From positions 1-13,404 of the forward strand of contig JBELMB010000145.1 of the NCBI GenBank assembly GCA_042088665.1: DNA of 13,404 nt, in the 5' to 3' direction. The DNA comes from JBELMB01 sp042088665 (GTDB taxonomy: Bacteria; Pseudomonadota; Alphaproteobacteria; Rhodobacterales; Rhodobacteraceae). The position numbers and the translations under genes were made by a program. Under the pieces are notes generated by a model. The model did not search any database. It worked only from the letters and a program-made list of their open reading frames with translations, and was not told the origin of the DNA. Positions within the stretch are counted from its first letter, which is position 1; each line of letters starts with the position of its first letter. Below are positions 1 through 6,543 of the stretch, in pieces.

Positions 1-384
1 GTACGCATGGAGGCCTTGGGCATCGGGTTGGGCGCCCGGTCAGAAAGTGGCTTTTCGATGACGGAGCGGGCGCGCAATCTGGGGGCCGCGCGCATGGTGC
101 CGGGGGAAGGCGACCTGCCGGTCCACCCGGGGGATGCGCTTTTTGCCGAAGAGCATTTCGACCTGATCAAGATCGACGTGGAAGGCATGGAAATGGCCGT
201 GCTCGAAGGGCTGGAGGCTACGATTGCGCGGTGTCGTCCACTGATCTTCATCGAAGTGGACACGGCGCGCACGGCGGCCTTCGAGGCATGGTGCGCGGCG
301 CATGACTATCATAGCCGCTACGAGGTGCGCCGCTACGCGGCGAATGTTAATCACTTGATCCAACCCATTGGAGATAAACCATGA
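1..384 (+). CDS. FkbM family methyltransferase, C-terminal part (5' end outside window)
   Basis: The frame is open from the first base, so the gene begins upstream and only its last ~127 codons are seen. The sequence shows the FkbM-domain hallmark DLIKIDVEGMEMAVLEGL (about bases 157-213), followed by a beta strand (RPLIFIEVD) typical of the end of a Rossmann methyltransferase fold. Known: FkbM proteins are SAM-dependent methyltransferases, often acting on O-groups of sugars or polyketides; the substrate cannot be told here. The stop TGA (382-384) overlaps the ATG of the YbjQ-like gene (381), so the two are probably translationally coupled. The N-terminal SAM-binding loop is not in the window. 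Inference: it belongs to the accessory genes inserted in the suf locus. Family call fairly sure, function unknown. Confidence 0.82.
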   Translation, partial: VRMEALGIGLGARSESGFSMTERARNLGAARMVPGEGDLPVHPGDALFAEEHFDLIKIDVEGMEMAVLEGLEATIARCRPLIFIEVDTARTAAFEAWCAAHDYHSRYEVRRYAANVNHLIQPIGDKP

Positions 385-704
385 TCATCACAACCACCCC
401 CTCCATCGAGGGTGCAAACATCATCGACTACAAGGGCGTGGTCGTGGGCGAGGCGATCCTTGGGGCCAATGTGTTCCGCGATTTGTTTGCCGGGATCACC
501 GACATCATAGGTGGGCGGTCGGGGGCCTATGAGGCCTCGCTCGGAGAGGCCCGGGAGACCGCCATGCGGGAGCTCGAAGAGCGCGCACTCGCGAGGGGTG
601 CGACAGCCGTGGTCGGGGTCGATCTGGACTACGAAGTGATCAACAACATGCTCATGGTCTCGGCCAGCGGCACAGCGGTCGTTTTGGACCGAAACCCGGC
701 CTGA
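381..704 (+). CDS. YbjQ / UPF0145 family (heavy-metal-binding domain) protein
   Basis: A 107-residue protein, the usual length for the YbjQ (DUF74, UPF0145) family. The family pattern is visible: an N-terminal strand with a TTPSIEG motif, GVVVGEAILGANVFRDLFAGITDIIGGRSGAYE, a helix with REL, a GATAVVGVDLDYEV strand and a closing strand ending in SGTAVVL. Known: these small proteins form a pentameric beta-rich ring, and some annotation calls them heavy-metal binding; no firm biochemical role is established. A GGAGA ribosome site at 370-374 precedes the ATG, which overlaps the preceding stop as ATGA. No signal peptide or membrane segment, so cytoplasmic. Inference: its place upstream of sufC suggests a link to metal or Fe-S homeostasis, but that rests only on position. 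Confidence 0.88.
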   Translation: MIITTTPSIEGANIIDYKGVVVGEAILGANVFRDLFAGITDIIGGRSGAYEASLGEARETAMRELEERALARGATAVVGVDLDYEVINNMLMVSASGTAVVLDRNPA

Positions 705-828
705 GCGGGGTAGGAAACGGGAATGAACCGGGCGATTTTCAGAAAACCCTTGGGAAAAGCCACAATGTCGCCGCGATTCATAGGCAGATCCATGACCCAT
801 TGGGGCACTTGTGAAGGTGGTGTGTGGG

Positions 829-1038
829 ATGTCACAGTATCAGTACGAACCGGAGCTGCCGAGCCCGGGCTGGGAAGTTGTGAGACGCGAAGAAGTCACT
901 TTGCGCGATTCGTTCAATGCCGAGGAAGAGGGGCTTTTGCCCGAACTGCCCGCGCCGGTGCGGTCGGTTACGGCCCGCATGGCGGGCGTTGGAGTGTTGG
1001 CCATTGCGGCGGTCGTGGGCAGCGGTCTGCTGACCTGA
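829..1038 (+). CDS. Small single-pass membrane protein, unknown function
   Basis: A 69-residue protein not recognised as a member of any named family. Residues 1-50 are hydrophilic and acidic/proline-rich (QYEPELPSPGW, then LRDSFNAEEEGLLPELPAP). Residues about 51-68 form one hydrophobic segment (MAGVGVLAIAAVVGSGLL) ending just before the stop, so it looks C-terminally tail-anchored with the N-terminus in the cytoplasm. The ATG at 829 is preferred over an in-frame GTG at 811 because GAAGG (812-816) lies upstream of it and the protein then begins at a natural N-terminus. Codon use is strongly GC-ended and coding-like. After its TGA, coding-like composition continues in another frame (see 1056-1376), so this may be the first half of a frameshifted longer gene. 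It follows 124 bp with no gene, which may hold its promoter, though no clear -35/-10 was found. Confidence 0.7.
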   Translation: MSQYQYEPELPSPGWEVVRREEVTLRDSFNAEEEGLLPELPAPVRSVTARMAGVGVLAIAAVVGSGLLT

Positions 1039-1055
1039 CACCAGCGCGCCCCGCG

Positions 1056-1376
1056 GTGCATGGTCAGCGCGTTGGCGCGGCAGTGTGTCTGGGGCGTCCG
1101 GACCTCATTGCTAGTCCGTCGTCGCCCGCGGGGTCCGACGCGGCGGCCTGTGCAAAAACTGTCGCGGTGCCTGCGCAGACGACAGGTGTCGATCTTGCCC
1201 CCCCGTTCGGCGAGCCGTTTGCGACATCTGTAGTCGGACAGTTGCCCAAGGCACGCGCTTCTGATGCACCCGCGCACAGCCCGTTCGCCGCGCTGCTGTC
1301 CCCGGTTCAAACAGGCAGCGCCCAATCCGCCATGGGTTTCTGCCAGCACCACATGCGCGGGCAGGGCTCCGCATGA
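1056..1376 (+). CDS. Probable unrecognised reading frame, start unresolved (Ala/Pro/Ser-rich protein)
   Basis: From about 1041 to 1376 the frame beginning at positions divisible by three is free of stops and shows coding-like codons with GC-rich third positions and an Ala/Pro/Ser/Val-rich product. Its TGA (1374-1376) overlaps the ATG of the next gene (1373) as ATGA, the same coupling seen at other junctions here. The start is unclear: GTG at 1056 is the first usable start after the 829-1038 gene, giving 106 residues, but it has no Shine-Dalgarno sequence. The frame is also open through the whole upstream small gene, so this could be the C-terminal half of that protein joined by a single-base indel. 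No family is recognised; there are four cysteines, two of them in the first 35 residues, and no clear membrane segment. The antisense frame sharing the same wobble positions is also open over part of it, so the strand is supported mainly by the ATGA junction. Confidence 0.4.
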   Translation: MHGQRVGAAVCLGRPDLIASPSSPAGSDAAACAKTVAVPAQTTGVDLAPPFGEPFATSVVGQLPKARASDAPAHSPFAALLSPVQTGSAQSAMGFCQHHMRGQGSA

Positions 1377-1975
1377 GCGACACCGCCCTGACCACCCGTC
1401 CCGAATTGACCCTGCCAGAGGCGGAGGCGGCCCTGTTGCGGGCGGCCTACCAAGCGGCGGGGACAATTCTTGAGTATGGCTCGGGCGGCTCGACGGTCAT
1501 GGCCTCCGAGATGCCCGGCAAACGGGTGTTCAGCGTCGAATCCGATCCCGACTGGGCCGATATGATGCGCAGCTGGTTTGCCGCCCATCCCCCGACGAAG
1601 GGCACCGAGGTCGAGGTGATCTGGTCCGACATCGGTCCGACCAAGGAGTGGGGCCATCCGGTCGATGATCAATCCTGGCGCCGGTTTGCGCGCTACCCTC
1701 TGGACATCTGGGGCCGCGCAGGCTTTGCCCAGCCCGATGTCGTGCTGGTCGATGGCCGGTTTCGGCAAGGTTGCGCGCTGGCTTGTGCGTTTCAGACCCG
1801 CGCGCCTGTCGATCTCTATTTTGACGACTATGTTCAGCGCAAACACTACCACAAGGTCGAAGAGATCCTCGGCCCCCCGCAGATCACCGGGCGCATGGCC
1901 CATTTTCACGTGACGCCCACGCCGATTCCCCCGGAACGGCTGGCGTGGATCATCAAACTGATGCAAAACCCCTGA
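1373..1975 (+). CDS. Putative class I SAM-dependent methyltransferase
   Basis: A 200-residue protein. Residues 32-41 (ILEYGSGGST) match motif I of class I methyltransferases, residues 52-60 (VFSVESDPD) fit the following strand whose acidic residue (E56) would hold the SAM ribose, and PDVVLVDGRFR (121-131) fits the motif with the third or fourth strand. A later YFDDYVQRKHYHKVEEIL stretch resembles family members that use a FDD end-strand. No signal or membrane segment. Substrate unknown. The ATG overlaps the preceding TGA as ATGA. It is followed by a 36-bp gap before sufC, so it is probably co-transcribed with it. It could bind SAM without methylating, or use another ligand. Family-level call is good, role in Fe-S assembly is inference from position only. 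Confidence 0.75.
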   Translation: MSDTALTTRPELTLPEAEAALLRAAYQAAGTILEYGSGGSTVMASEMPGKRVFSVESDPDWADMMRSWFAAHPPTKGTEVEVIWSDIGPTKEWGHPVDDQSWRRFARYPLDIWGRAGFAQPDVVLVDGRFRQGCALACAFQTRAPVDLYFDDYVQRKHYHKVEEILGPPQITGRMAHFHVTPTPIPPERLAWIIKLMQNP

Positions 1976-2011
1976 CCGGCGCCCGGCCGGCGGTGAAGAA
2001 AGGACGATACG

Positions 2012-2767
2012 ATGTTGGATATCAAGAACCTGCACGTCAAACTCGAAGAAGAAGACAAGGTCATCCTGAAGGGCGTCGACCTTTCGGTCGAGGCCGGCAA
2101 GGTGCATGCCATCATGGGGCCGAACGGCTCCGGCAAATCGACCCTGTCCTATGTTTTGTCGGGCAAGGACGGCTATGAGGTGACAGAGGGCTCTGCCACG
2201 CTCGAAGGCGAGGAACTGCTGGAGATGGAGCCGGAAGAGCGCGCCGCGGCAGGCCTGTTCCTTGCGTTCCAGTACCCCATCGAGATCCCCGGCGTGGGCA
2301 ACATGACCTTTCTGCGCACCGCTGTGAACGCGCAGCGCAAGGCGCGCGGCGAAGAAGAGATGTCCTCTGCCGAGTTCCTCAAGGTCGTGCGTGCCAAGGC
2401 CAAGGACCTCAAGATCGACGCCGAGATGCTCAAGCGTCCGGTCAACGTCGGCTTTTCCGGCGGTGAGAAAAAGCGCAACGAGATCCTGCAGATGGCCATG
2501 CTGGAGCCGAAGATGTGCATCCTTGACGAGACCGATTCCGGACTGGACGTGGACGCGATGAAACTGGTGGCCGACGGGGTGAACGCGCTGCGCGACGCAG
2601 GCCGCGGGTTCCTCGTGATCACGCATTACCAGCGTCTTCTCGATCACATCAAACCGGACGTGGTCCACATCATGGCCGATGGCCGCATCATCAAGACCGG
2701 CGGCCCGGATCTGGCGCTGGAAGTCGAGAACAACGGCTATGCCGGCATCCTCGAGGAGGTGGCGTAA
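2012..2767 (+). CDS. sufC: Fe-S cluster assembly ATPase SufC
   Basis: A 251-residue ABC-type ATPase, the normal SufC length. Walker A GPNGSGKST is at 36-44, the Q-loop FQYP with Gln 87 at 86-89, the SufC-type signature FSGGEKKRNE at 148-157, Walker B CILDETD at 169-175, followed by SGLDVD, and the H-loop histidine in ITHYQRLL at 205. YPIEIPGV after the Q-loop is typical of SufC. It has no membrane partner: SufC works as a cytoplasmic ATPase in the SufBC2D scaffold, where nucleotide binding drives the rearrangement needed for cluster building on SufB/SufD. An AAAGGA ribosome site (1999-2004) sits 7 bases before the ATG. Its stop TAA shares one base with the sufD start (TAATG at 2765-2769), so SufC and SufD synthesis is coupled. 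No missing catalytic residue. Confidence 0.98.
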   Translation: MLDIKNLHVKLEEEDKVILKGVDLSVEAGKVHAIMGPNGSGKSTLSYVLSGKDGYEVTEGSATLEGEELLEMEPEERAAAGLFLAFQYPIEIPGVGNMTFLRTAVNAQRKARGEEEMSSAEFLKVVRAKAKDLKIDAEMLKRPVNVGFSGGEKKRNEILQMAMLEPKMCILDETDSGLDVDAMKLVADGVNALRDAGRGFLVITHYQRLLDHIKPDVVHIMADGRIIKTGGPDLALEVENNGYAGILEEVA

Positions 2768-4044
2768 TGGCTCTGCCACAGGTCAAGCAAGACACCACAG
2801 ACGCGCGCCTTGAGGCGCTTGCCCTGCCGGAGGGTGGTTGGTCCGCCCCGGCGCGGCAGGATGCGCTGGCACGGTTGCAGGCCATGGGCCTGCCCGGCGC
2901 GCGGGACGAGTATTGGAAATACACCCGTCCCGACAGTCTCAATGCCCCCATGCCACAGGCCGCGCCGGTGCTTGTCACCGATGAGGTGCCGATCTTCGAC
3001 AGCTTTGACCGGCTGAAGATCGTCTTTGTGGACGGGGTCTTTGACCCGGAGGCCTCTGACGATCTGAGCCTTGAGGGTGTGCAGATCGACCGTCTTTCCG
3101 AAGGGCGCGACATCCATTGGGCGAAGGACATCTACGGCGTGCTGGAGACCGCGGGCCAGGATCCGGTGGCGCGTCCTTTCGCGGCGCTGAACACGGCGTT
3201 TGCCAGCGATGGCGTGCTGATCCACGTGACCGGCAAGCCGACCAAGCCGATCAGCCTGATCTACAAGCATCTGGACGACACTTCGGATGCGATCCTGCAC
3301 CACGTGGTGAAGGTCGATCCGGGCGCCGAGGTCACCATTCTCGAAAACGGTCCGGCCGCCGCGCGGTTCAACAAATCCATGGAAGTCGAGATCGCCGATG
3401 GCGGCAAGCTGCACCACGTTCGTGCGCAGGGCCGCGACCACGATCGCCGCGCCGTCACGCATGTCTTTGCCCGCCTCGGGACGCAGAGCGTGTTCAAGAG
3501 CTTCACGCTGACCGTCAACGGCATCCTGACGCGCAACGAGGCGGTGATCGAATTCACCGGTGACGATGCCGCGGCGCATGTGGCGGGTGCCTGCATGGGC
3601 GATGGCGCGTTTCACCATGATGACACCGTCTTTGTCACCCATGACGCGGTGAATTGCGAAAGCCGCCAGGTCTTCAAGAAGGTGCTGCGCAACGGGGCCG
3701 TGGGGGTCTTTCAGGGCAAGATCCTGGTGAAACCCGACGCGCAGAAGACCGATGGCTACCAGATCTCGCAGTCGCTTTTGCTGGATGACGACAGCCAGTT
3801 CCTCGCGAAGCCGGAGCTGGAGATCTATGCTGATGACGTGGCCTGTTCGCACGGATCCACGTCGGGGGCCATCGACGAAGAAGGGTTGTTCTACCTGCGC
3901 GCCCGCGGTCTTCCGCGGGGCACGGCAGAGGATCTGCTGACCATCGCCTTTATCGCCGAAGCGGTACAGGAGGTCGAAGACGAGGCGCTGCAGACCGAAC
4001 TTGTGGACCGGGTCGAAGCCTGGCTCGCGCGGCGCAGGACCTGA
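2767..4044 (+). CDS. sufD: Fe-S cluster assembly protein SufD
   Basis: A 425-residue member of the SufB/SufD family, normal length for SufD. The N-terminal third (with RDEYWKYTRP at 47-56) is the helical domain; the middle is a long run of beta strands (right-handed beta-helix core), and the C-terminal part has the family motif ACSHGSTSGAIDEEGLFYLRARG at about 359-381, including His 362, the position matching the conserved histidine thought to help hold the nascent cluster. VFQGKILVKPDAQKTDGYQ (314-332) is also typical. SufD pairs with SufB and two SufC subunits as the cytoplasmic scaffold. It begins on the last base of the sufC stop and is followed after 2 bases by the next gene. The SufB partner is not in the window and is expected upstream. 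Confidence 0.97.
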   Translation: MALPQVKQDTTDARLEALALPEGGWSAPARQDALARLQAMGLPGARDEYWKYTRPDSLNAPMPQAAPVLVTDEVPIFDSFDRLKIVFVDGVFDPEASDDLSLEGVQIDRLSEGRDIHWAKDIYGVLETAGQDPVARPFAALNTAFASDGVLIHVTGKPTKPISLIYKHLDDTSDAILHHVVKVDPGAEVTILENGPAAARFNKSMEVEIADGGKLHHVRAQGRDHDRRAVTHVFARLGTQSVFKSFTLTVNGILTRNEAVIEFTGDDAAAHVAGACMGDGAFHHDDTVFVTHDAVNCESRQVFKKVLRNGAVGVFQGKILVKPDAQKTDGYQISQSLLLDDDSQFLAKPELEIYADDVACSHGSTSGAIDEEGLFYLRARGLPRGTAEDLLTIAFIAEAVQEVEDEALQTELVDRVEAWLARRRT

Positions 4045-4046
4045 AG

Positions 4047-4580
4047 GTGCCGGTCAGCACGGACATTGCCGCCTCTTACCGGCGGCCCGGACCCGTGGCC
4101 GCGCGCCTGCTTGCGCGCGCGGACTCGGAGCCGCGTGCGCTGGCCTACCTGATGGGGGCTTGCGGGATCATGTTCGTGGCGCAATGGCCGGCAATCGCGC
4201 GCCGCGTCTACCTCTCTGATCCGGAGCGCTGGCAGTCCGAAGCCGGCGCCTTTCAGGAGGCGGTCGCGCCTGAAATCGCGGGCGCGCTCATGGGCGCGCT
4301 GCTTTTCCTGCCGCTGATCTTTTACGGTGTTGCCCTGCTGATCGAGTTTGCCTCCAAGCTCTTCCCACCGGGGTTGAGCGGCTACGAGGCCCGTTTGACC
4401 CTTTTCTGGGCGCTGTTGGCGGCTGCGCCGTTGGCATTGCTCAACGGGCTTGTGGCCGGTTTTATGGGGCCGGGGGTCGGTTTGTCCCTCGTTGGGGCCT
4501 TGTGGTTGGTGGCTTTTGTGTGGTTCTGGTTTTCCGGTGTGCGCGCGGCGCGTGCACGCGGACAGGAGGAGGTCGCATGA
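4047..4580 (+). CDS. Small polytopic membrane protein, YIP1-like
   Basis: A 177-residue protein with about four membrane segments (roughly residues 32-50, 77-100, 118-140, 145-165) and a positively charged N-terminus (YRRPGPVAARLLAR). The second half resembles the bacterial YIP1 family (a DUF of 4-5 helices). The likely start is GTG at 4047, only two bases after the sufD stop; AAGG at 4044-4047 abuts it, so translation probably relies on coupling with sufD. Its TGA overlaps the ATG of the following membrane protein gene (4577-4580). No catalytic residues stand out. Two adjacent YIP1-like genes suggest a paired inner-membrane complex. Inference: a membrane partner of the suf unit, for example tied to delivery of clusters to membrane proteins; unproven. 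Confidence 0.72.
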   Translation: MPVSTDIAASYRRPGPVAARLLARADSEPRALAYLMGACGIMFVAQWPAIARRVYLSDPERWQSEAGAFQEAVAPEIAGALMGALLFLPLIFYGVALLIEFASKLFPPGLSGYEARLTLFWALLAAAPLALLNGLVAGFMGPGVGLSLVGALWLVAFVWFWFSGVRAARARGQEEVA

Positions 4581-5167
4581 CCGCAGAGGGGTTTTTCAAG
4601 CTGGCGTTGCAAAGCGTCACGAGCCCGCGCAGCGTTGCGCGCCTCTTGTTGTCGGTGCGCCCCGGGGCGGAGGCGCTCTGGACGGGGTTCGCCCTCGTGG
4701 TGGTGATGAACGCGCTGATCTTTTCGCTCTCGCTGGTGTTGTTCCCGCCGCAGGGGCCGTTGCCCTTCTTTCTGGGGGCGCCCACGGGGTTCATCGCGAC
4801 GCAGGCAGCCACGCTTGGCGGCATGATTGTCGTCATGACCTTGACCGGACGGATGTTCGGCGGGTCGGGTCGCATCGAGGATGTGGCCGTGCTGTTGATC
4901 TGGATGCAGGGCCTTCGGGTGCTTGTGCAGGCCTCGCTTTTGGTGATCCTGCCCATCTCCGACACGCTCAGCGGGCTGATGGTGCTGGTCGCTTCGGGGC
5001 TTGGCGTGTGGATCCTGCTGAACTTTATCGACGAGGCACATGAGCTGGGCGGGTTGGGGAAATCCGCGGTGGTGCTTGTGCTTGGAATTTTGGGCTTGGC
5101 CTTCGGCTTGTCGCTGCTTCTGACCTTGGCCGGGGTTTCGCCAGAGGGGATGATGGGCAATGTATGA
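4577..5167 (+). CDS. YIP1 family membrane protein
   Basis: A 196-residue protein with a short amphipathic N-terminus (EGFFKLALQSVTSPRSVARLLL, a YIP1-family entry pattern) and about five membrane segments (near 35-57, 72-92, 103-127, 131-151, 162-184). The GRIEDVAVLLIWMQGLRVLVQ stretch (98-118) matches the family core. Known: the YIP1 domain is named after eukaryotic Rab-binding Golgi proteins, but bacterial members have no settled function. The ATG at 4577 is chosen over an upstream in-frame GTG (4502) because AGGAGG (4565-4570) sits at proper spacing and it overlaps the previous stop as ATGA. Its 3' end overlaps sufS by 8 bases. Inner membrane; role in Fe-S biogenesis inferred only from its tight place between sufD and sufS. 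Confidence 0.82.
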   Translation: MTAEGFFKLALQSVTSPRSVARLLLSVRPGAEALWTGFALVVVMNALIFSLSLVLFPPQGPLPFFLGAPTGFIATQAATLGGMIVVMTLTGRMFGGSGRIEDVAVLLIWMQGLRVLVQASLLVILPISDTLSGLMVLVASGLGVWILLNFIDEAHELGGLGKSAVVLVLGILGLAFGLSLLLTLAGVSPEGMMGNV

Positions 5168-6380
5168 CGTTTCCGAAATCCGCGGGGATTTTCCGATCCT
5201 GTCGCGCGAAGTGAACGGCAAGCCGCTGGTGTATCTGGATAACGGCGCTTCTGCGCAAAAGCCACAGGTGGTGATCGACGCCGTCACACGCGGCTACGCC
5301 GAGGAATACGCCAATGTGCACCGCGGGTTGCACTATCTGTCTAACCTCGCCACCGACAAATACGAAGGCGTGCGCGAGACCATTGCGCGCTTTCTCGGAG
5401 CGCCCGATCCCGAAGAGATCGTCTACACCACCGGCACCACCATGGGCATCAACCTCGTGGCTTATGGCTGGGCGATGCCGCGGCTTGAAGCCGGGGACGA
5501 AATCCTGCTGTCGGTCATGGAGCATCACGCCAACATCGTGCCTTGGCATTTCCTGCGCGAACGGCAGGGCGTTGTGATCAAATGGGTCGATGTGGACGCC
5601 AATGGCGCGCTCGATCCGCAAAAGGTCATCGATGCGATTGGCCCAAAGACCAAGCTGGTCGCGATCACCCATCTGTCCAACGTTCTGGGCACCGTGGTCG
5701 ACGTCAAGGCGATCTGTGACGGCGCCCGCGCCAAGGGCGTGCCGGTCATGGTCGATGGCAGTCAGGCGGCGGTGCATATGCCGGTCAACGTGGCCGATCT
5801 GGGCTGTGATTTCTACGCCATCACAGGGCACAAGCTGTATGGGCCGTCTGCCTCCGGGGCGATCTGGATCAAGCGCGCGCGCATGGATGAAATGCAGCCC
5901 TTCATGGGCGGTGGCGACATGATCCGCGAGGTCCACAAGGACGAGATCACATGGAACGACCCTCCGATGAAGTTCGAGGCCGGCACGCCCGGCATCGTGC
6001 AGCAGATCGGGCTGGGTGTCGCGCTGGAATACATGATGGGGTTGGGGATGGAGAACATCGCCGCCCATGAAAACCTGCTGCGCGACTACGCCCGTGCAAG
6101 GCTGAACGGGTTGAACTGGCTGACCGTGCAGGGAACGACACCGACAAAGGCCGCGATCTTTTCGTTCACCATGGCGGGGGCGGGGCATGCGCATGACATC
6201 TCTACCATCCTCGACAAGAAGGGCGTCGCGGTGCGTGCGGGCCATCATTGCGCGGGTCCGTTGATGGATTTCCTGAACGTCACGGCGACCTGCCGGGCCT
6301 CATTCGGCCTCTATAATACGACGCAGGAAGTGGACGTGCTGATCGACGCGCTGGAACTGGCGCACGATCTTTTCGGGTGA
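5160..6380 (+). CDS. sufS: Cysteine desulfurase SufS (class V aminotransferase fold, PLP)
   Basis: A 406-residue PLP enzyme, the same length as known SufS proteins. It removes sulfur from L-cysteine, giving alanine and an enzyme persulfide that feeds the Suf scaffold. Seen: N-terminal FPIL and VYLDNGASAQKP (24-35), the TTGTTMGINLVAYGW cofactor loop (90-104), EHHANIVPW (121-129), the Asp of VMVDGSQ (199), the Schiff-base lysine in ITGHKLYGPS (K225), and the sulfur-carrying cysteine in RAGHHCAGPLM (C364), the group II loop type. The CRASFGLYNT arginine region is at about 378-387. The ATG at 5160 has GAGGGGA at 5144-5150 and overlaps the preceding gene by 8 bases. It is the last gene of this block. 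No SufE or SufU gene, the usual sulfur acceptors, is seen here. Confidence 0.97.
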   Translation: MYDVSEIRGDFPILSREVNGKPLVYLDNGASAQKPQVVIDAVTRGYAEEYANVHRGLHYLSNLATDKYEGVRETIARFLGAPDPEEIVYTTGTTMGINLVAYGWAMPRLEAGDEILLSVMEHHANIVPWHFLRERQGVVIKWVDVDANGALDPQKVIDAIGPKTKLVAITHLSNVLGTVVDVKAICDGARAKGVPVMVDGSQAAVHMPVNVADLGCDFYAITGHKLYGPSASGAIWIKRARMDEMQPFMGGGDMIREVHKDEITWNDPPMKFEAGTPGIVQQIGLGVALEYMMGLGMENIAAHENLLRDYARARLNGLNWLTVQGTTPTKAAIFSFTMAGAGHAHDISTILDKKGVAVRAGHHCAGPLMDFLNVTATCRASFGLYNTTQEVDVLIDALELAHDLFG

Positions 6381-6401
6381 TCTGAAAGCTTGGGTGGCTT
6401 G

Positions 6402-6435
6402 CATGCAGCTGCGCCGAGCAAGGTGTGGCTGCATG
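6402..6435. repeat. Inverted repeat downstream of sufS
   Basis: CATGCAGC (6402-6409) and GCTGCATG (6428-6435) are perfect 8-base arms around an 18-base loop, 22 bases after the sufS stop. A G-U pair could lengthen the RNA stem by one. No U-run follows, so it is not a standard intrinsic terminator, but it could slow or protect the 3' end of the suf transcript. Confidence 0.45.
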
Positions 6436-6437
6436 TC

Positions 6438-6464
6438 GGAACACGCCGGTGGCCTGAGTGTTCC
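6438..6464. repeat. Second inverted repeat with an added direct copy
   Basis: GGAACAC (6438-6444) pairs with GTGTTCC (6458-6464); a further exact GTGTTCCA occurs at 6475-6482, 17 bases after the copy starting at 6458, so the right arm is present twice. An inner GCC/GGC (6445-6447, 6451-6453) may extend the stem. It could act as a transcription end or be remains of duplicated sequence. Confidence 0.4.
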
Positions 6465-6486
6465 AATGGCCCGTGTGTTCCAGCGC

Positions 6487-6517
6487 CCCGAATGGCCCCC
6501 CGCCCAGATCATTCGGG
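6487..6517. terminator. Possible bidirectional terminator between sufS and the oxidoreductase operon
   Basis: CCCGAATG (6487-6494) and CATTCGGG (6510-6517) form a perfect 8-base inverted repeat with a 15-base loop. It lies between two converging genes (sufS on +, oxidoreductase large subunit on - ending at 6544), where a two-way terminator would be expected. There is no clear U-tract on either side, which limits confidence. Confidence 0.4.
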
Positions 6518-6543
6518 CGAGAGGCTTTCCTGAAAGACATGGA

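Noticed and set aside
705..828. A small gene or clear promoter between the YbjQ-like gene and the small membrane protein
   Set aside because: Open frames on both strands pass through but show no coding-like codon use or ribosome site, and no convincing -35/-10 pair was found.
1021..1040. Programmed -1 frameshift site joining the small membrane protein to the following frame
   Set aside because: No slippery heptamer or following pseudoknot was recognised around the stop; a plain indel or separate gene is simpler.
1976..1990. CCGGC/GCCGG hairpin just before sufC as a terminator or attenuator
   Set aside because: Only 5-base GC arms with no U-run, easily expected by chance in this GC-rich DNA; the gap to sufC is just 36 bases and the genes look co-transcribed.
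1307..2779. Long open frame on the - strand (490 codons) opposite the methyltransferase-like gene and sufC
   Set aside because: It lies opposite clear coding sequence, including all SufC motifs, and its product is rich in His/Arg/Gly without a recognisable domain, as expected from the complement of GC-rich codons.
2737..3852. Long - strand open frame opposite sufD
   Set aside because: Shadow of the sufD reading frame; no domain and no credible ribosome site.
5025..6248. Long - strand open frame (407 codons) opposite sufS
   Set aside because: The + strand has complete SufS with its active-site Lys and Cys; the antisense product is His/Arg-rich and unlike any known family.
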